Shown here: piece by piece, positions 1 through 11,060 of the stretch
Position numbering within the stretch: position 1 is the first letter of the stretch
How the letters are laid out: each line of letters begins with the position of its first letter
Origin: Scilla litardierei
Lineage: Eukaryota > Streptophyta > Magnoliopsida > Asparagales > Asparagaceae
Assembly (NCBI GenBank): GCA_030789695.1
Contig: CM061132.1
Span: forward strand, 30,404,418-30,468,417
Length of the DNA stretch: 64,000 nt
Reading direction: 5' to 3'
Program-made: the position numbers and the translations under genes
The notes under the pieces: model-generated
Seen by the model: the letters and a program-made list of their open reading frames with translations, nothing else
Databases searched by the model: none
Told to the model about the DNA's origin: nothing

Positions 1-270
1 ATTAGTTATATAAGTTAGTTTAGTTAAAGTTAATATATTAAGTTTTAATATTAGTTAGTATCTAAGGTTTTTAATTTAAGTTATTTTATAAGTTATTGAT
101 TAAAGTTAAATTATATAAGTAAGTTTATTATAAAGTTAATTTTTGAGTTATTAATTAAAGTTAAGTTGTGATTTATTATAAAAAGTTAAGTTAATTTATA
201 AAAGTTAAGTAATAAGTCATTAACTTAGTTATAAGTTTTTAATCTATATAGTTCTTATTATTAGTTTGTG
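1..270. repeat. AT-rich low-complexity sequence
   Basis: The sequence is a monotonous mixture of AAGTTA, TTAGTT and ATTAAAG words with almost no G or C runs. It has no sharp repeat period and no reading frame of note. It may be the AT-rich part of the old LTR that ends at 1377, but I could not align it to the better LTR copies. Confidence 0.5.
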
Positions 271-1377
271 TAGCTAACTCGCTTTTTGAAACCAGGTACC
301 CTTACCACTGATCATAACAGGCCTTACATTACAAGGCAAACCGGTAACTCATCGTACCCTGCTATGGGTTTTAAAAAAATAATAAATGCATGCCAATCTA
401 GTTTCATCTCATTTTCATAGTGTTCCCATTTTTGAACTGTTAGATAAACTTATAAATTGCACCGTATCGTAAATGAAATCGAATTGGTCTACGTGACATG
501 CTTGACAGAAAGATGTATCTGGAAATGTGGCAATCTAGTAAATGACTAGTAAACTGCAAATATGGTAATATCACAGACACTTGGGTTTTGGGCTAACTTA
601 TAATAGCGAGGTGCGAGAGCGACTAGTCCAGGCTTTGTTGTCATCGTGCGGGTTCTAGCAACCCATCATAATAGCTAGTGACAAATTCATAGATCACAGA
701 TTCTGGAACAGTATTCATAGCATAGTTCGCCTGGGTAGCACCCGTGGTAAGAGATGGACTCTTGGTTGCTCATTGTACCCCCGCATTATAAGTCACAATC
801 TAGGTATGGCACAGTTACACTCTCGTAACATAGTCACTTTTAATACCGTACATTTAACTTCCAGAAATTGCTGATAGTTGTAAAACTGCTAAGTTACTTT
901 TCTGCACTATTCCCTTACCACTATTGTTCGCACTTTACTTCTTTTCCCTTTAGATTGACATGCTTGCTCATTATATTGATAGCCATGCTTAGAGATACTT
1001 TGAGTTACGTCTGATCCTGGTGACCCTTCTCTTTGTGGTGGACCCGCTAGATATCTCTCAAGTTAAAGAGTTTGCACCAGAGGCTACAGATGTTAAGTTT
1101 GTGATTAAGTTTGACCAGCATGGCTAGCAGGACGCTGGGTATTGTGAGTGAGTGTGGGAGATTTACTTTATTGTTTTCTGAGTGGCTTGGTGTATATTTT
1201 GTATTTCAGGTGTATTTTCCTTTCTTGTACGCGGACGGTCTGTAATAAGGTTGTATACCATTTCTGTGTAAGAGTATTTTTGCGTATTTCTGCAACAGCC
1301 TGTGTTGAATTCATTGGTGCCTAGCAGGACTTGTGCATGTTTCAAACAGTAACGGGCCTCGAGAGTGGGTCGTTACA
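271..1377 (+). mobile_element. Diverged 3' portion of a family-G (Gypsy-type) LTR
   Basis: From about 480 onward the sequence is collinear with 43920-44837. Shared blocks include the CTTGACAGAAAGAT motif, the 'gcgactagtcca..ctttgttgtc' block, the 'gggtagcacccg..g.aagag' block, and the terminal GAGAGTGGGTCGTTACA. The terminus TTACA at 1373-1377 matches the LTR ends at 44837 and 52878. The 5' end and the GC-rich middle of the LTR are not recognisable. Sequence after 1377 is not the family-G primer region, so this is either a solo LTR or a truncated remnant. Confidence 0.6.
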
Positions 1378-2215
1378 GATAGAATAGGGATAGACTCTAG
1401 ATGAACGAAGCACCTGATACTCTAACACTTTATTTCTCTCCATTTTTATATTTGTTCTTCCAAATAGCTTGAGGTGACTGATTCGAGACGAGCCTCAGTG
1501 GGTCGATCTTGGCAGCCCCAAATGCTCTATTAAGCCTCGTTCTGACTTAAGCACTGGAGGGGATTTGGGTTGGAACCCAGATCCGACCCCGTGACGACTG
1601 TCTGTGGTGGAGGTAGTTCGAGATTCGACCCATCATCAAGGTCGAACGGTCATCGTCTTCGACCGAGAGATCGATAGAGATCCAGCCCAGCTATCTTAGC
1701 TCAACCCTCATTCTACCTTGGTTCTACCAACCGAGTGTCACACTTCATCGATTGACGAGGCTCCACCTCGACAGAAGAGTCCACTTCAGCTTCCTCTACA
1801 GTTGGCAGAACCCGTCTGTCAACAAACAGCAAGAGGATTTCAAGCTTTTTCTTGGGCGACGGCTTGTTTTGTTCATTTCATGAAGGCAGGGAACTGATAA
1901 TTTTGCTAGTGTTGTCTATGTAAACATATCTTGTGTGCTTGAAGATCTTTAATTTGTTTTAACCGTGGTATTTAAGGTTTATTCTCATAAAATTAACGCT
2001 CCTATCTACTCTTTTTACACGAAAATTAAATTCTAATTTAAGCGATGCAGACTGGCATTAAAACCCATTTAATACCAAAATTAACAATTCCAACGGTTTG
2101 ATTTCATCAAATCCACATTTTATCACATCTCAATTCTCAAAAACATATATTTCTCATATAATCTATATTACATTTGAGGACTTTTTTTGAATTCTAGGGC
2201 TGACTAGGGCAAACA
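1378..2215. other. Unassigned intergenic sequence
   Basis: A moderately GC-rich stretch (about 1440-1870, with repeated 'tcgac' and 'cctcg' words) precedes AT-rich sequence. No ORF, RNA gene or element boundary could be supported. The GC-rich part looks repeat-derived but I could not match it to another part of the window. Confidence 0.4.
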
Positions 2216-2220
2216 GATGT

Positions 2221-2966
2221 TGTAAGGTTAAAAATTCAGAATTGACTATGGTTCAAGCGTAGAAAGATCGAAGGTAGAAAAAACTTATCAGGAATGAAAC
2301 GTTGTGCCGTGGAATGACCACTGTCTTGAAAACAATTACGGCCCGACCTCGGTGGTAATCGGGATTGCCGGTTGCTCCCCAAGGTTAACACAATAGCCCC
2401 TGGACACGTCCACTCGCGGCCAGAAGCTTTGGAGATTGCACAACAATACCCAGGAGTGGGAGATCAAGAGAAGATAAGAAGACATCGTCACCCCATAAGG
2501 AGTGAGGCCATGTAAATTTATATGAGGTAACAAAAAACGTTACAGAATTTCAAAGGGTCGCGTAATAAAGAGTTGCAATGAATGGAATGCAAAACATCTT
2601 CATTAACACGTAATAAACAACAGATTTAATGGATGCGATAAACATGGAAAGTTAATGGCTTAATCAAAGCCATTAACACAATGAATCTACACGTGGCCAA
2701 AAAAGGAAAGTCATGCCAACCAAAAAAAGGAATGCGTGCGCACAACACGACGTGACGGGACGCGACGAGGCGAGGCGTGCACGCCTGTGTTGTTTATGTG
2801 CGTCCTCCACCGTTCATAAAAGAGTCGTACCCCTTGGGGCACACCCCAAGACTCTACAACTCCTTTAATAAACACCTCCAAGGCATATTGCCCAAGCAAT
2901 GTGGGACAAAAAATAGAAAGGAAAATGGGAGTGAGCAAATGGCTAAAAGAGCCATTAATTCCAACA
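2221..2966 (-). repeat. 3' LTR of Copia element M
   Basis: Pairs with 6666-7410 at roughly 95 percent identity by eye. On the minus strand it begins TGTTGGAATTAATGG and ends TTACA. It is adjacent to the polypurine tract at 2967-2977. Confidence 0.88.
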
Positions 2967-2977
2967 ATCCCCCACTT
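2967..2977 (-). promoter_or_regulatory. Polypurine tract of element M
   Basis: The minus strand reads AAGTGGGGGAT immediately upstream of the 3' LTR, the expected position for the plus-strand DNA primer of an LTR retrotransposon. Confidence 0.75.
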
Positions 2978-3573
2978 AATGGCTCAAGAAAGAAAAGAAA
3001 AATCTCCTGGATAAAGAGGGATGAATACTTAAGTATCAATGTCTTTCGATTGAATTGATACGTAGTGAAGTGAGGCAACAACTTACTTTCTAATGAGTGA
3101 ATTGCTTTTGAACTCGTTAGAGTTTGGTTCAGACCCCCCACAACATATATTGTTCTCTTGAGTTTGTAAAAACTCCGCGATACATAACAAGCGCTATAGG
3201 CCATGCGCATACATTAGGTCTCGTGAGTGCTCTAGAAAGACTCCCCTTGTCTTTCATAGAGGGCGGCCAAACCCTCACACCCACATAGGTGGTTCATCAA
3301 GTGCTTCTCCATAGCACCACCAAAACTGGTTATGAAACCATTAAGAGCTTACAGCTCAACCTCTGCTTAAGTTCATCAAGTGCTTCTCAATAGCACCACC
3401 AAAACTAGTTATGGACTTGTCTCAAATTGAATCCATCAAGTGATTCTCAATAGCACCACCAAACTTGACTATGGATTCAAAGAACACTACCACACGCCAT
3501 ATAGATGGAAATGTAGTGGTTTTTAAGGATCATATGGCTTTGTTAGACCACATTGGGTATCAACCATATAACC

Positions 3574-4375
3574 TTAACTCATGGGCTTTAGCCCCACCCC
3601 CCTCGACGAATCAAGAACCACTTTTCTTGGCAATCCTTTGGTTAGTGGATCTGCAAGATTTCTTTCAGACCTTACATATTCCAAAGAAATTACTCCATTT
3701 TTCAGGAGTTGTTTAACCACACCGTGCTTTGATCCGAATGTGTCTTTTCTTCCCGTTGTAGACACTATTTTTAACAACACCAATGGATGCCTGAGAATCA
3801 CTATGGAGGGAAACAGGAGCCGTTTTCCCTCCTCACAAAGGCACGTCTGCTAACAAGTTTCTTAGCCATTCAGCATCTTGCCCTACCAACTCAAGAGCAA
3901 TAAATTCAGATTCCATGGTGGAGCATGCTATACATGTCTGTTTGGAAGAATTCCAAGATATAGCACCTCCACCCAAAGAGAATATAAAACCACTAGTTGA
4001 ACTAACTTCATCGTTATCTGAAATCCAGTTTGCATCACAAAATCCTTCTAACACAGCAGGAAAATTGTTGAAATGCAACCACCAATCAACAGTTCCTTTC
4101 AGGTACTTTAATAAACGATGAAGAGCAGTCCAATGTTCATTACTAGGGTTATGAGGATACCGAATTAGCCTGCTAACAACATAGACTATATCAGGTCGAG
4201 TACAGTTCATAAGGAACATCACACTTCCTATGATCTTAGCATATTCTGATTGAGAAATACTCTCTCCTAAATTCTTTTTCAAATGTATACTAAGGTCATA
4301 GGGAGTTCTAGTAGGAACACCATCAAAGCAGTTGAATTTTTTCAGCACTTTTTCAACGTAATGAGATTGACTCAA
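3574..4375 (-). pseudogene. Copia pol fragment: end of RT and RNase H
   Basis: The main open stretch (4375-3833) encodes a Copia RT connection region followed by RNase H. Visible motifs are [22 protein letters not shown] (first acidic residue), [16 protein letters not shown], and STMESEFIA, which keeps the second acidic residue. After a break near 3802-3832 the tail continues in another frame (3801-3574) with RSERNLADPLTKGL, the usual Copia C terminus. No catalytic YVDD box is present. Together with the frame break this makes it a pseudogene. Confidence 0.85.
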
Positions 4376-4403
4376 GGAGATGCCATTGGAGTTTCTAATA
4401 ACT

Positions 4404-4840
4404 CTAACTCCAAAAATAACATCTGATTCTCCTAGGTCTTGGGTCCAATGTTAAACTTCTAAAGTCAAGTAGACCTACTTTAGCCAAACACCCACACACT
4501 CTAAGAAAATTCGAGTTTGGAGTAAATTCTTTCCACATCTCATAATGAGTCTTGTCTAGTTTCTTATGGGGTACATGGTTAAGAACATGACAAGCTGAGA
4601 GAATAGCTTCCCCCCACATGTCATCAGACATCCCTGAACTCAAAAGCATAGCATTCATCATTTCCTTCAAGGTTTTGTTCTTACGTTCAGATATACCATT
4701 TTGTTGTGGTAAATATGGGGCATTAAACTCATGTATAATCACATTCTTCTCACAATAATCTTTTTAGATGTAGGTACTATATTCTCCACCTCTGAAAGAC
4801 CAACACTTACTCCCCTGAATCTTCAAAATGTTTCGCTTAA
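4404..4840 (-). pseudogene. Copia integrase core fragment
   Basis: The minus strand encodes an RGGEYS stretch near 4800, then after a stop codon HEFNAPYLPQQNGISERKN, which carries the catalytic-glutamate region of the integrase, and then a WGEAILSACHVLNHVP segment. The upstream catalytic aspartate region and zinc-binding domain are not found. The fragment lies only about 30 bases upstream of the late-RT piece, so the intervening RT domain has been deleted. Confidence 0.8.
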
Positions 4841-6665
4841 TCATCCTTAGGGCAATAGAAGTGGAAAGAACCAAATTTTTGTCACATAAGTGGCGATAGT
4901 TAGTTCCGTAACCAGAACGTCTCCACAGAAAAGTGCAAATTTCATCTCAAATGAATGTAAGAACCAAGGATGTTCAGATAAAGATTACACTCAAAAATTA
5001 ACAAACCTCCGCATTCAATATATCAGCTATATAATTTCCATTAAGCAACAAGCCTGCTTGTGCCTCAAAAAAAATCACATAATAAGTATACGAGTGGAGT
5101 TTTTAAGACCATACCCGTGCGAAGCCACGAACAGACAAATGTCTGTCGATACACCTGCAATGTGTTGGAATCACCAACACACGCCAATCCAATAATAATG
5201 CCCAGGAATAATAATCTCAAATTCATCAAATCAAGAGTATGCATCCTTCATTATTAACTAGTATCATAATCGTCTCCTACAGCCTAACAATTATTCCTTG
5301 AGCATGACAAAAATCCGATACCATAAGCTCCAGACCATCTCCTGATCATCAACTACAGATAATAACCATAGAATGCAGATCCAAATATTTATTAACAGAT
5401 TCATCCAATACATCCAATAATTAAATTAACTAAAGTAATCTCTGCATTTCTTATAATGACATCAAGGCATGATAAAATAAATGGCAGCAATCAGATATTA
5501 TGAGAAAGAACCAAGGATCTAGCACTGTAAGATAGTACACATTCTATTACAATAAATGAAACTAACATAGACATCAAACCTTGCGGCTAGCAATCTGGTA
5601 TAATATTCTGCTTTGTTTATAGTAAATAATGCCAGTAAACTCATCCAGCTTGTCAAAGATTTCATTTAAGGTGCAGCACAGGTCATTTAAGAAAATAATT
5701 TAATTCAGTGCGGAAAATCGGTATCCTTGAAATACCAACAACGCATGTACAGATAGTTTTTTTTGGCCGATGAATTTTCTAGGCATGTGACTGTGATTTG
5801 GTAACTGAACCGAACTGCTTCTGGAAACATACCAAATAGGACATGGACTACACGGTAAGCACTCCAAATTTTTTTTACGTTACGCCACTTCATTAGGTTA
5901 ATGGTACATGATCCAAACATTCAATCAAAAAATAATAATCACAAATCTGAAATCTAACACTTGCAATCCAAAATAATTACAAATGGTCTCATATATCAAA
6001 AAATTAAAAAGATCCACTGGCATGGATAACCGTTAAAGTTGCAAAGTTGCAGAAATTTTTTTTAAAAATGAAAACCATCATCAACAGATATAGGGTGTGT
6101 GTACTGCAAAAGAGGGTGAGGTTATCCTTTCAGGCATTTGCAATTAAGATTTGGTGTCTGCGGTAATGATAAATAAAAAGCACGGACTAACAGAGCTTGA
6201 CCAATTAGGTTTTCATTCATCCATATGTACGCTTGTGCTGCCATAAGCAACCACCAAAACTTAGGAATGAGTTGATAAGATACCGACAAACTTCCCAGAG
6301 GACCATATGTCTAGGAAACCCCAATTTCATTTATGAATCACACTAAAACTATAGAAATCACACCCAGCACATGAAACCTACACGTAAGTATTTCCCTCAA
6401 AATCAATAATAGCCAATGGTTTTGTCAGATCAGATGAGACAGTTAATTTTAAATAGCCAACAATTGAACAAGAGCCATATAGACAAAGCATTCATGCATG
6501 AATGTTGTCTGAAGTCAAAGTTCAATAGAAATACTAGGGGCAAACACAGAAATGGTTTCATAATCATGCAATTAGACATGATATACATAATCATCCATCA
6601 CAATGACATCACATGAATGAAATGATAAAATATTCACAAATATGAAAAGATAATTGTTTTCAAAT
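4841..6665. other. Unrecognised internal part of element M
   Basis: This 1.8 kb AT-rich segment lies where gag, protease and the primer-binding site should be. I see no zinc knuckle, no DSGA protease motif and no tRNA-complementary PBS next to the 5' LTR (the minus strand reads ATTTGAAAACAATT there). A 71-codon minus-strand frame at 5705-5920 resembles nothing I know. The segment may be degraded element sequence or an unrelated insertion. Confidence 0.45.
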
Positions 6666-7410
6666 TGTAAGGTTAAAAATTCAGAATTGACTATGGTTCA
6701 AGCATAGAAAGATCGAAGGTAGAAAAAACTTATCAGGAATGAAACATTGTGCCGTGGAATGACCACTGCCTTGAAAACAATTATGGCCCGACCTCGGTGG
6801 TAATCGGGATTGCCGGTTGCTCCCCAAGGTTAACACAGCAGCCCCTGGACGCGTCCACTCGCGGCCAAAAGCTTTGGAGATTGCACAACAATACCCAAGA
6901 GTGGGAGATCAAGAGAAGATAAGAAGACATCATCACCCCATAAGGAGTGAGGCCATGTAAATTTATATGAGGTAACAAAAAACGTTACAAAATTTCAAAG
7001 GTTCGCGTAATAAAGAGCTGCAATGAATGGAATGCAAAACATCTTCGTTAACACGTAATAAACAACAGATTTAATGGACACAATAAACATGGAAAGTTAA
7101 TGGCTCAATCAAAGCCATTAACGCAATGAATCTACACGTGGCCAAAAAAGGAAAGTCGTGCCATCCAAAAAAGGAATGCGCGCACACAACACGACGTGAC
7201 GGGATGCAGCGAGGCGAGGCGCGCGTGCATGTGTTGTTTATGTGCGTCCTTCACCGTTCACAAAAGAGTCGTACCCCTTGGGGCACACCCCAAGACTCTA
7301 CAACTCCTTTGATAAACACCTCCAAGGCATATTGCACAAGTAATGTGGGACAAAAAATAGAAAGGAAAATGGGAGTGAACAAATGGCTAAAAGAGCCATT
7401 AATTCCAACA
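6666..7410 (-). repeat. 5' LTR of Copia element M
   Basis: Direct repeat partner of 2221-2966, bounded by TTACA/TGTTGG on the minus strand and by the GATGT duplication at 7411-7415. Confidence 0.88.
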
Positions 7411-7415
7411 GATGT

Positions 7416-8182
7416 CATGCTGATGTATAAAGAGGTTGATAGAAGAATGGCTAGGATTAAATTTTGGTAAAAAAAGGTTGAGATGCGTGTTGTGAGATGG
7501 TGACTTTTTTGTTTTTGTTTTTGGTTTTCAAACCCCTCCATAATCACTACATTTGCGCAGAATACCGCCACTTTTCCTTTTTTGCTAAAAGACCCTCCCA
7601 TTTCACTTTTTACCCACACACTCTATCCACACACACAGACCCACACTTAAGCGCTTCCCACCTTCATTTTCGTGCGTTTCTCTTTTGGTCCGGTTTAAAT
7701 TTTTTCATCGGCCGAAAATATTATTTACGCTAATTTGTTGTTTCGCACCGAAATTGTTGTTCTATGTTATTCCGTGTCGAATGCGCCCGCATCGAAATTG
7801 TTGTTACGTGTTGAGGGCTCCCACTTCACTTTTTGCCCACACACCCTATCAATATACACCTACACTTATGCACTCACCCCTCATTTTCGTGCGTTTCTCT
7901 TTTGGCCCTGATTAATTTTTTTGCCAGAGGTGAAAATTTTTTCACGCTAATTTGTTGTTTCGCGTCGAAGGCGCCTGCACCGAATTTGGTGTTCCGTGTC
8001 GAGTGCGCCCACCCCAAAGACATCCATGCTGCTAAATATTTTTACGCTAATTTGTTGTTCTTTTAAATTTTGGTTGTGAAAATAATTTTTTGGGAACAAA
8101 GATTTAGTGGGTGAAAATCTTAAATGAACCGTACCGCGCGCCGAATTTGTTTTTCGCGCCGGAGGTTCCCGCTAGATTTGTT
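7416..8182. repeat. Degenerate tandem repeats flanking element A
   Basis: Two layers of repetition are visible. A block of about 150 bp containing 'tcactttttNcccacacac' and 'cattttcgtgcgtttctcttttgg' occurs at about 7598 and again at about 7822, a 224-bp spacing. Overlapping this are short degenerate units built on 'gctaatttgttgtttcgc' and 'gtgtcgaaggcgcccgc'. The short units resume at 14534-14745 on the far side of element A, so A was inserted inside this repeat tract. No coding function is supported. Confidence 0.7.
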
Positions 8183-8187
8183 TACGC

Positions 8188-8317
8188 TGTTATGAATAGG
8201 ACCCATTGGGCCTATTGGGTATCCACCCACATGAGTACACATTATGAATACTATATAAAGGAGGCTAGGGGTTTCCTAGCCTCAACCCTTCTCCAAATCT
8301 GTTTCTCGTTCATAACA
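8188..8317 (+). repeat. 5' LTR of element A (TATA at 8252)
   Basis: Short 130-bp LTR. TATATAAAG at 8252-8260 is a plausible TATA box. The LTR ends TTCATAACA and is followed directly by the primer site. Confidence 0.9.
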
Positions 8318-8330
8318 CGTTATCAGCACG
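8318..8330 (+). promoter_or_regulatory. Primer-binding site of element A
   Basis: CGTTATCAGCACG follows the 5' LTR immediately, and the same sequence follows the 5' LTR of element B at 24353. Position and conservation identify it as the minus-strand primer site. I do not assign the tRNA. Confidence 0.7.
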
Positions 8331-8679
8331 ATCACGCTCGTAGGAGGAGACGGCGGCTCGCGGGGAAGGAGATCCATCAATCGCTCAGATTCAAGAAGAT
8401 CGTAATATTCTCAACGGGGAGCGAAAAGGGCATCCTTCACCAACCGTCGACTACATTCCTTTGTCGAATCTAGATGTAAAAATCAAAACTTTTTAGATCT
8501 AACTTGTTTTTCACGTTAGATCTGCATGTTTTTAGGATCAAAAAGTTTAAAAACACGGTAAAAATCACATTTTTTAGATCTGCATGCCTAAAAACAATAA
8601 AAATCTGTTTTTTAGCGATCTAAATCCTTGAAAAATCCGGTTTTTACCCCCTTTGATCCAAAATCTCCGCACGCCGTAA

Positions 8680-8870
8680 GGCGAAACGGCGGCGCCTCAC
8701 AAGCGCCGCCGGCGGTAAATAAATGCCGCGGCCTGAAGTCGCGGCAAGCAGCCGGCCGCGGCCTGCAGCCGCGGCCCCGTGCCGTGGCCTGCAGGCCGCG
8801 GCCCGCCGCCGCCACGGCTGCCGCGTTCTGCGCGGCCAGCCGTCGCGGCGACACGCCGCGGGCCCCCCTA
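8680..8870 (+). repeat. GC-rich hairpin cluster in element A leader
   Basis: The segment is dominated by self-complementary GCCGCGGC-type words. One clear hairpin is GCCGCGGC-CTGAA-GTCGCGGC around 8721-8742 (one G-T pair), followed by variants with CTGCAG at the centre. The elements B and C carry comparable GC palindrome clusters at the same leader position. The long frames on both strands here are a by-product of base composition. Confidence 0.65.
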
Positions 8871-9233
8871 GGGTTTTCCGAAACCCTAACCCTAAACGGG
8901 CCAATTTTTTGGGGGAGGCCCAAATTAACCCTAATTGGTTGTTTTCATGGCCCAAAGGCCAGAAAATTAGCCCATTTACATAAATAATTTTTCTTCTTTT
9001 ATTTTTGGCCCTAAAAAGCCCAAAAAAATTAAAAGAAAATTTAAAGGGTTTTAAAGCGGTAAACAAAACATTAAAATATGGATCAAAGGTAAAAGTTTTT
9101 CAAAATAAATTTTTGCACGTCACAATTTAGATTATTTAAATTAATCTTTACATGCCTGTGATTGATTATCTGTGTGGTTGTATGTTTCCAATATATTATC
9201 TGCGTGGATGTGCAAATTAGGCTATGTTTTTAG

Positions 9234-9480
9234 GGATCAGCCAGGTTTCCGACACCTTTTTAATTTCCTGTAATTTTTCTTTTTTTCGAGAGAAATTTGT
9301 AAGTGATGATATAAATGTAAAAAGAAGACCGAAGGACACCAAAAAGGAGCTGAAGGCGTACGCACAATGAAGATAGGGGCTTCTCTCTAAAGTTCCCGAG
9401 TTGTATTTTATTCTTTCATGCTATTTTTGATGTAACTTCGGACTGTACTTCTTTTTATTTCGGTGTCGGCTGGCTGATCC
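9234..9480 (+). ncRNA. Long-range bulged stem in element A leader
   Basis: Bases 9234-9244 (GGATCAGCCAG) pair with 9470-9480, and 9249-9256 (CCGACACC) pair with 9462-9469. A four-base GTTT bulge (9245-9248) lies on the 5' strand only. Element B has the same layout with a different but still complementary sequence at 34040-34297. It encloses about 205 nt. This looks like a cis-acting RNA structure, perhaps for packaging, dimerisation or translation. The role is inference. Confidence 0.65.
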
Positions 9481-11060
9481 CCATAGTCCTAAGTCATTTT
9501 CGTTTTCATTGCTTATGCATTAATTGCGTGGATGTTAATTATTTTAATACCATGTTAATGTTACAATGAAACTGTCAAAAAGCATGCCAAAATCACTTTG
9601 ATATAGTTTAACGCTTATAGCTAAACTATATATCTACGATAAGATTATTTAAATGCCTGCAGCATATAAATAGCATGTGTACACATCATACTTGTTTCAA
9701 TTCAGTTTAATTGCACATAATCTTTAGTTTACAAGCTTTACATTATATGTATAATGGGCTCATGATATGATGATATTTATGACAATAAGACAATAATGAT
9801 TTCAAAAAGTTTAATATCATATCCACTTTGACAAAATGAACCTGAAGGTCAAAATCAAATCAAAAGCCAACACACTCTCTCCCTAATAAAATAAATACGA
9901 TGGTTTATGCAAAAATTATAATTGCTATCTTTATAAAAGATGCACACTTTGCGGTAAACAGATATATAAGATCTATGATCTATATAATCCAATATGGACA
10001 CTAGAAGTTTTCCATAATACCGCTAAACTCTTTAAAAGAGTACTCTCCTTTATTTTTACAAGGAAAGATTTTTTTCTAGCCTTGAATATAAGCATACGCC
10101 TGAAGTCGTGGCTTAATGAATAAGTGAGAAATATATTACGCACCCACGTATTTGTTCCCCTCTGAGCATGGTAAACTATCCACATAAAATTTGAACGACT
10201 CAAGTAAAAGGCCTGAAGCTATACTCGAGCATTCAAATAGACTTTCTCTTATTAATTAGAAAAGTGGAAGTATAAATAATTTGCTCAAACCCCTGCTTAT
10301 GTCTCCTTAGCAAGACTAATTTTCATTGTCCTTTATAAATAAGGAATATTGAAATCAGGGGAAGTTCAGGATCAAACATGACCTGAAATAAAAATAAGGA
10401 AAACTCAAAACAAGGGAAGTCTTGGATTAAATGGGAAAGGGAAGATATGATATACCTCGACATGGAGTAAGCAATGGCAAGCCAAAATCAGACCGGAAGT
10501 TCTAATAAGAGCTAGCCATAATGTTTTTGCAAACATGAATGTGCATTAACTTATGCCATATAAAAATACATACATATCTAGTCAAAACGACGAAAGGCTA
10601 ATTTACCTTATGTATATTTAGCTACTCCCCGAGGACAAATAAACTTTGAAATCAAATATAATTTGTTGTCATAACATAAGTCTTAATGAGCATAATTATT
10701 GTTGTATGTTTTCAAGAGCACACATCACACTGTGTCACTTGTTGACTTATCATCAGTATTATTCTCTTGTAGTTTTAATACATTTTATTTTACTGCGTAT
10801 GTTTTGCTATCTTGAATACCCCTAAAAATAAAATGAGGATGCCATATACTCTCTGAAACTTATACTGTTTCAAAAAGGATATTCGTCAAAACGAAATCCC
10901 TAATGACTCAAGAAATAAATGAAGCCTGAAGCTTTGTCCCAAAATGATCCGCACAATAGTCAATGTGAAGATGTAATCCTTCACAGTTTGAACACAATTC
11001 AACTATTACCGGACAAAATTAACTTGAGCAATTTAATGGATTTTTCAAAAGTCCCACATA
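9481..11060. other. Element A internal region without recognisable gag
   Basis: In element B the gag remnant begins about 90 bases after the leader stem. In A the equivalent stretch shows no zinc knuckle and no readable gag similarity, only short frames and scattered CTGAAG words. I read it as deleted or strongly decayed gag sequence. Confidence 0.5.

Larger units (their letters stand above)
2221..7410 (-). mobile_element. Copia-type LTR retrotransposon M, decayed
   Basis: Two 745-746 bp direct repeats at 2221-2966 and 6666-7410 read TGTTGGAATTAATGG..CCTTACA on the minus strand. They are flanked by identical 5-bp duplications, GATGT at 2216-2220 and 7411-7415. Between them the minus strand encodes integrase, late RT and RNase H fragments in Copia order. 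The catalytic RT core is missing between the integrase and RNase H pieces, and no gag or protease is recognisable. I count about 38 differences between the LTRs, many of them transitions at CG sites, so this is the oldest of the full-structure Copia copies here. Confidence 0.9.

Noticed and set aside
2336..2533. 65-codon frame repeated at 6781-6978
   Set aside because: Both are inside the LTRs of element M. Repetition reflects the LTR, not a gene family.
5705..5920. 71-codon minus-strand frame as a possible gene
   Set aside because: No start context, domain or neighbouring exon could be supported. Left as unassigned sequence inside element M.
8880..8896. Telomere-like CCCTAACCCTAAA
   Set aside because: Only two units, inside the leader of element A. 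No interstitial telomere array.
8612..9066. Frames of 103-140 residues in the element A leader
   Set aside because: Compositional artefact of the GCCGCGGC hairpin cluster. No similarity to gag or other domains.
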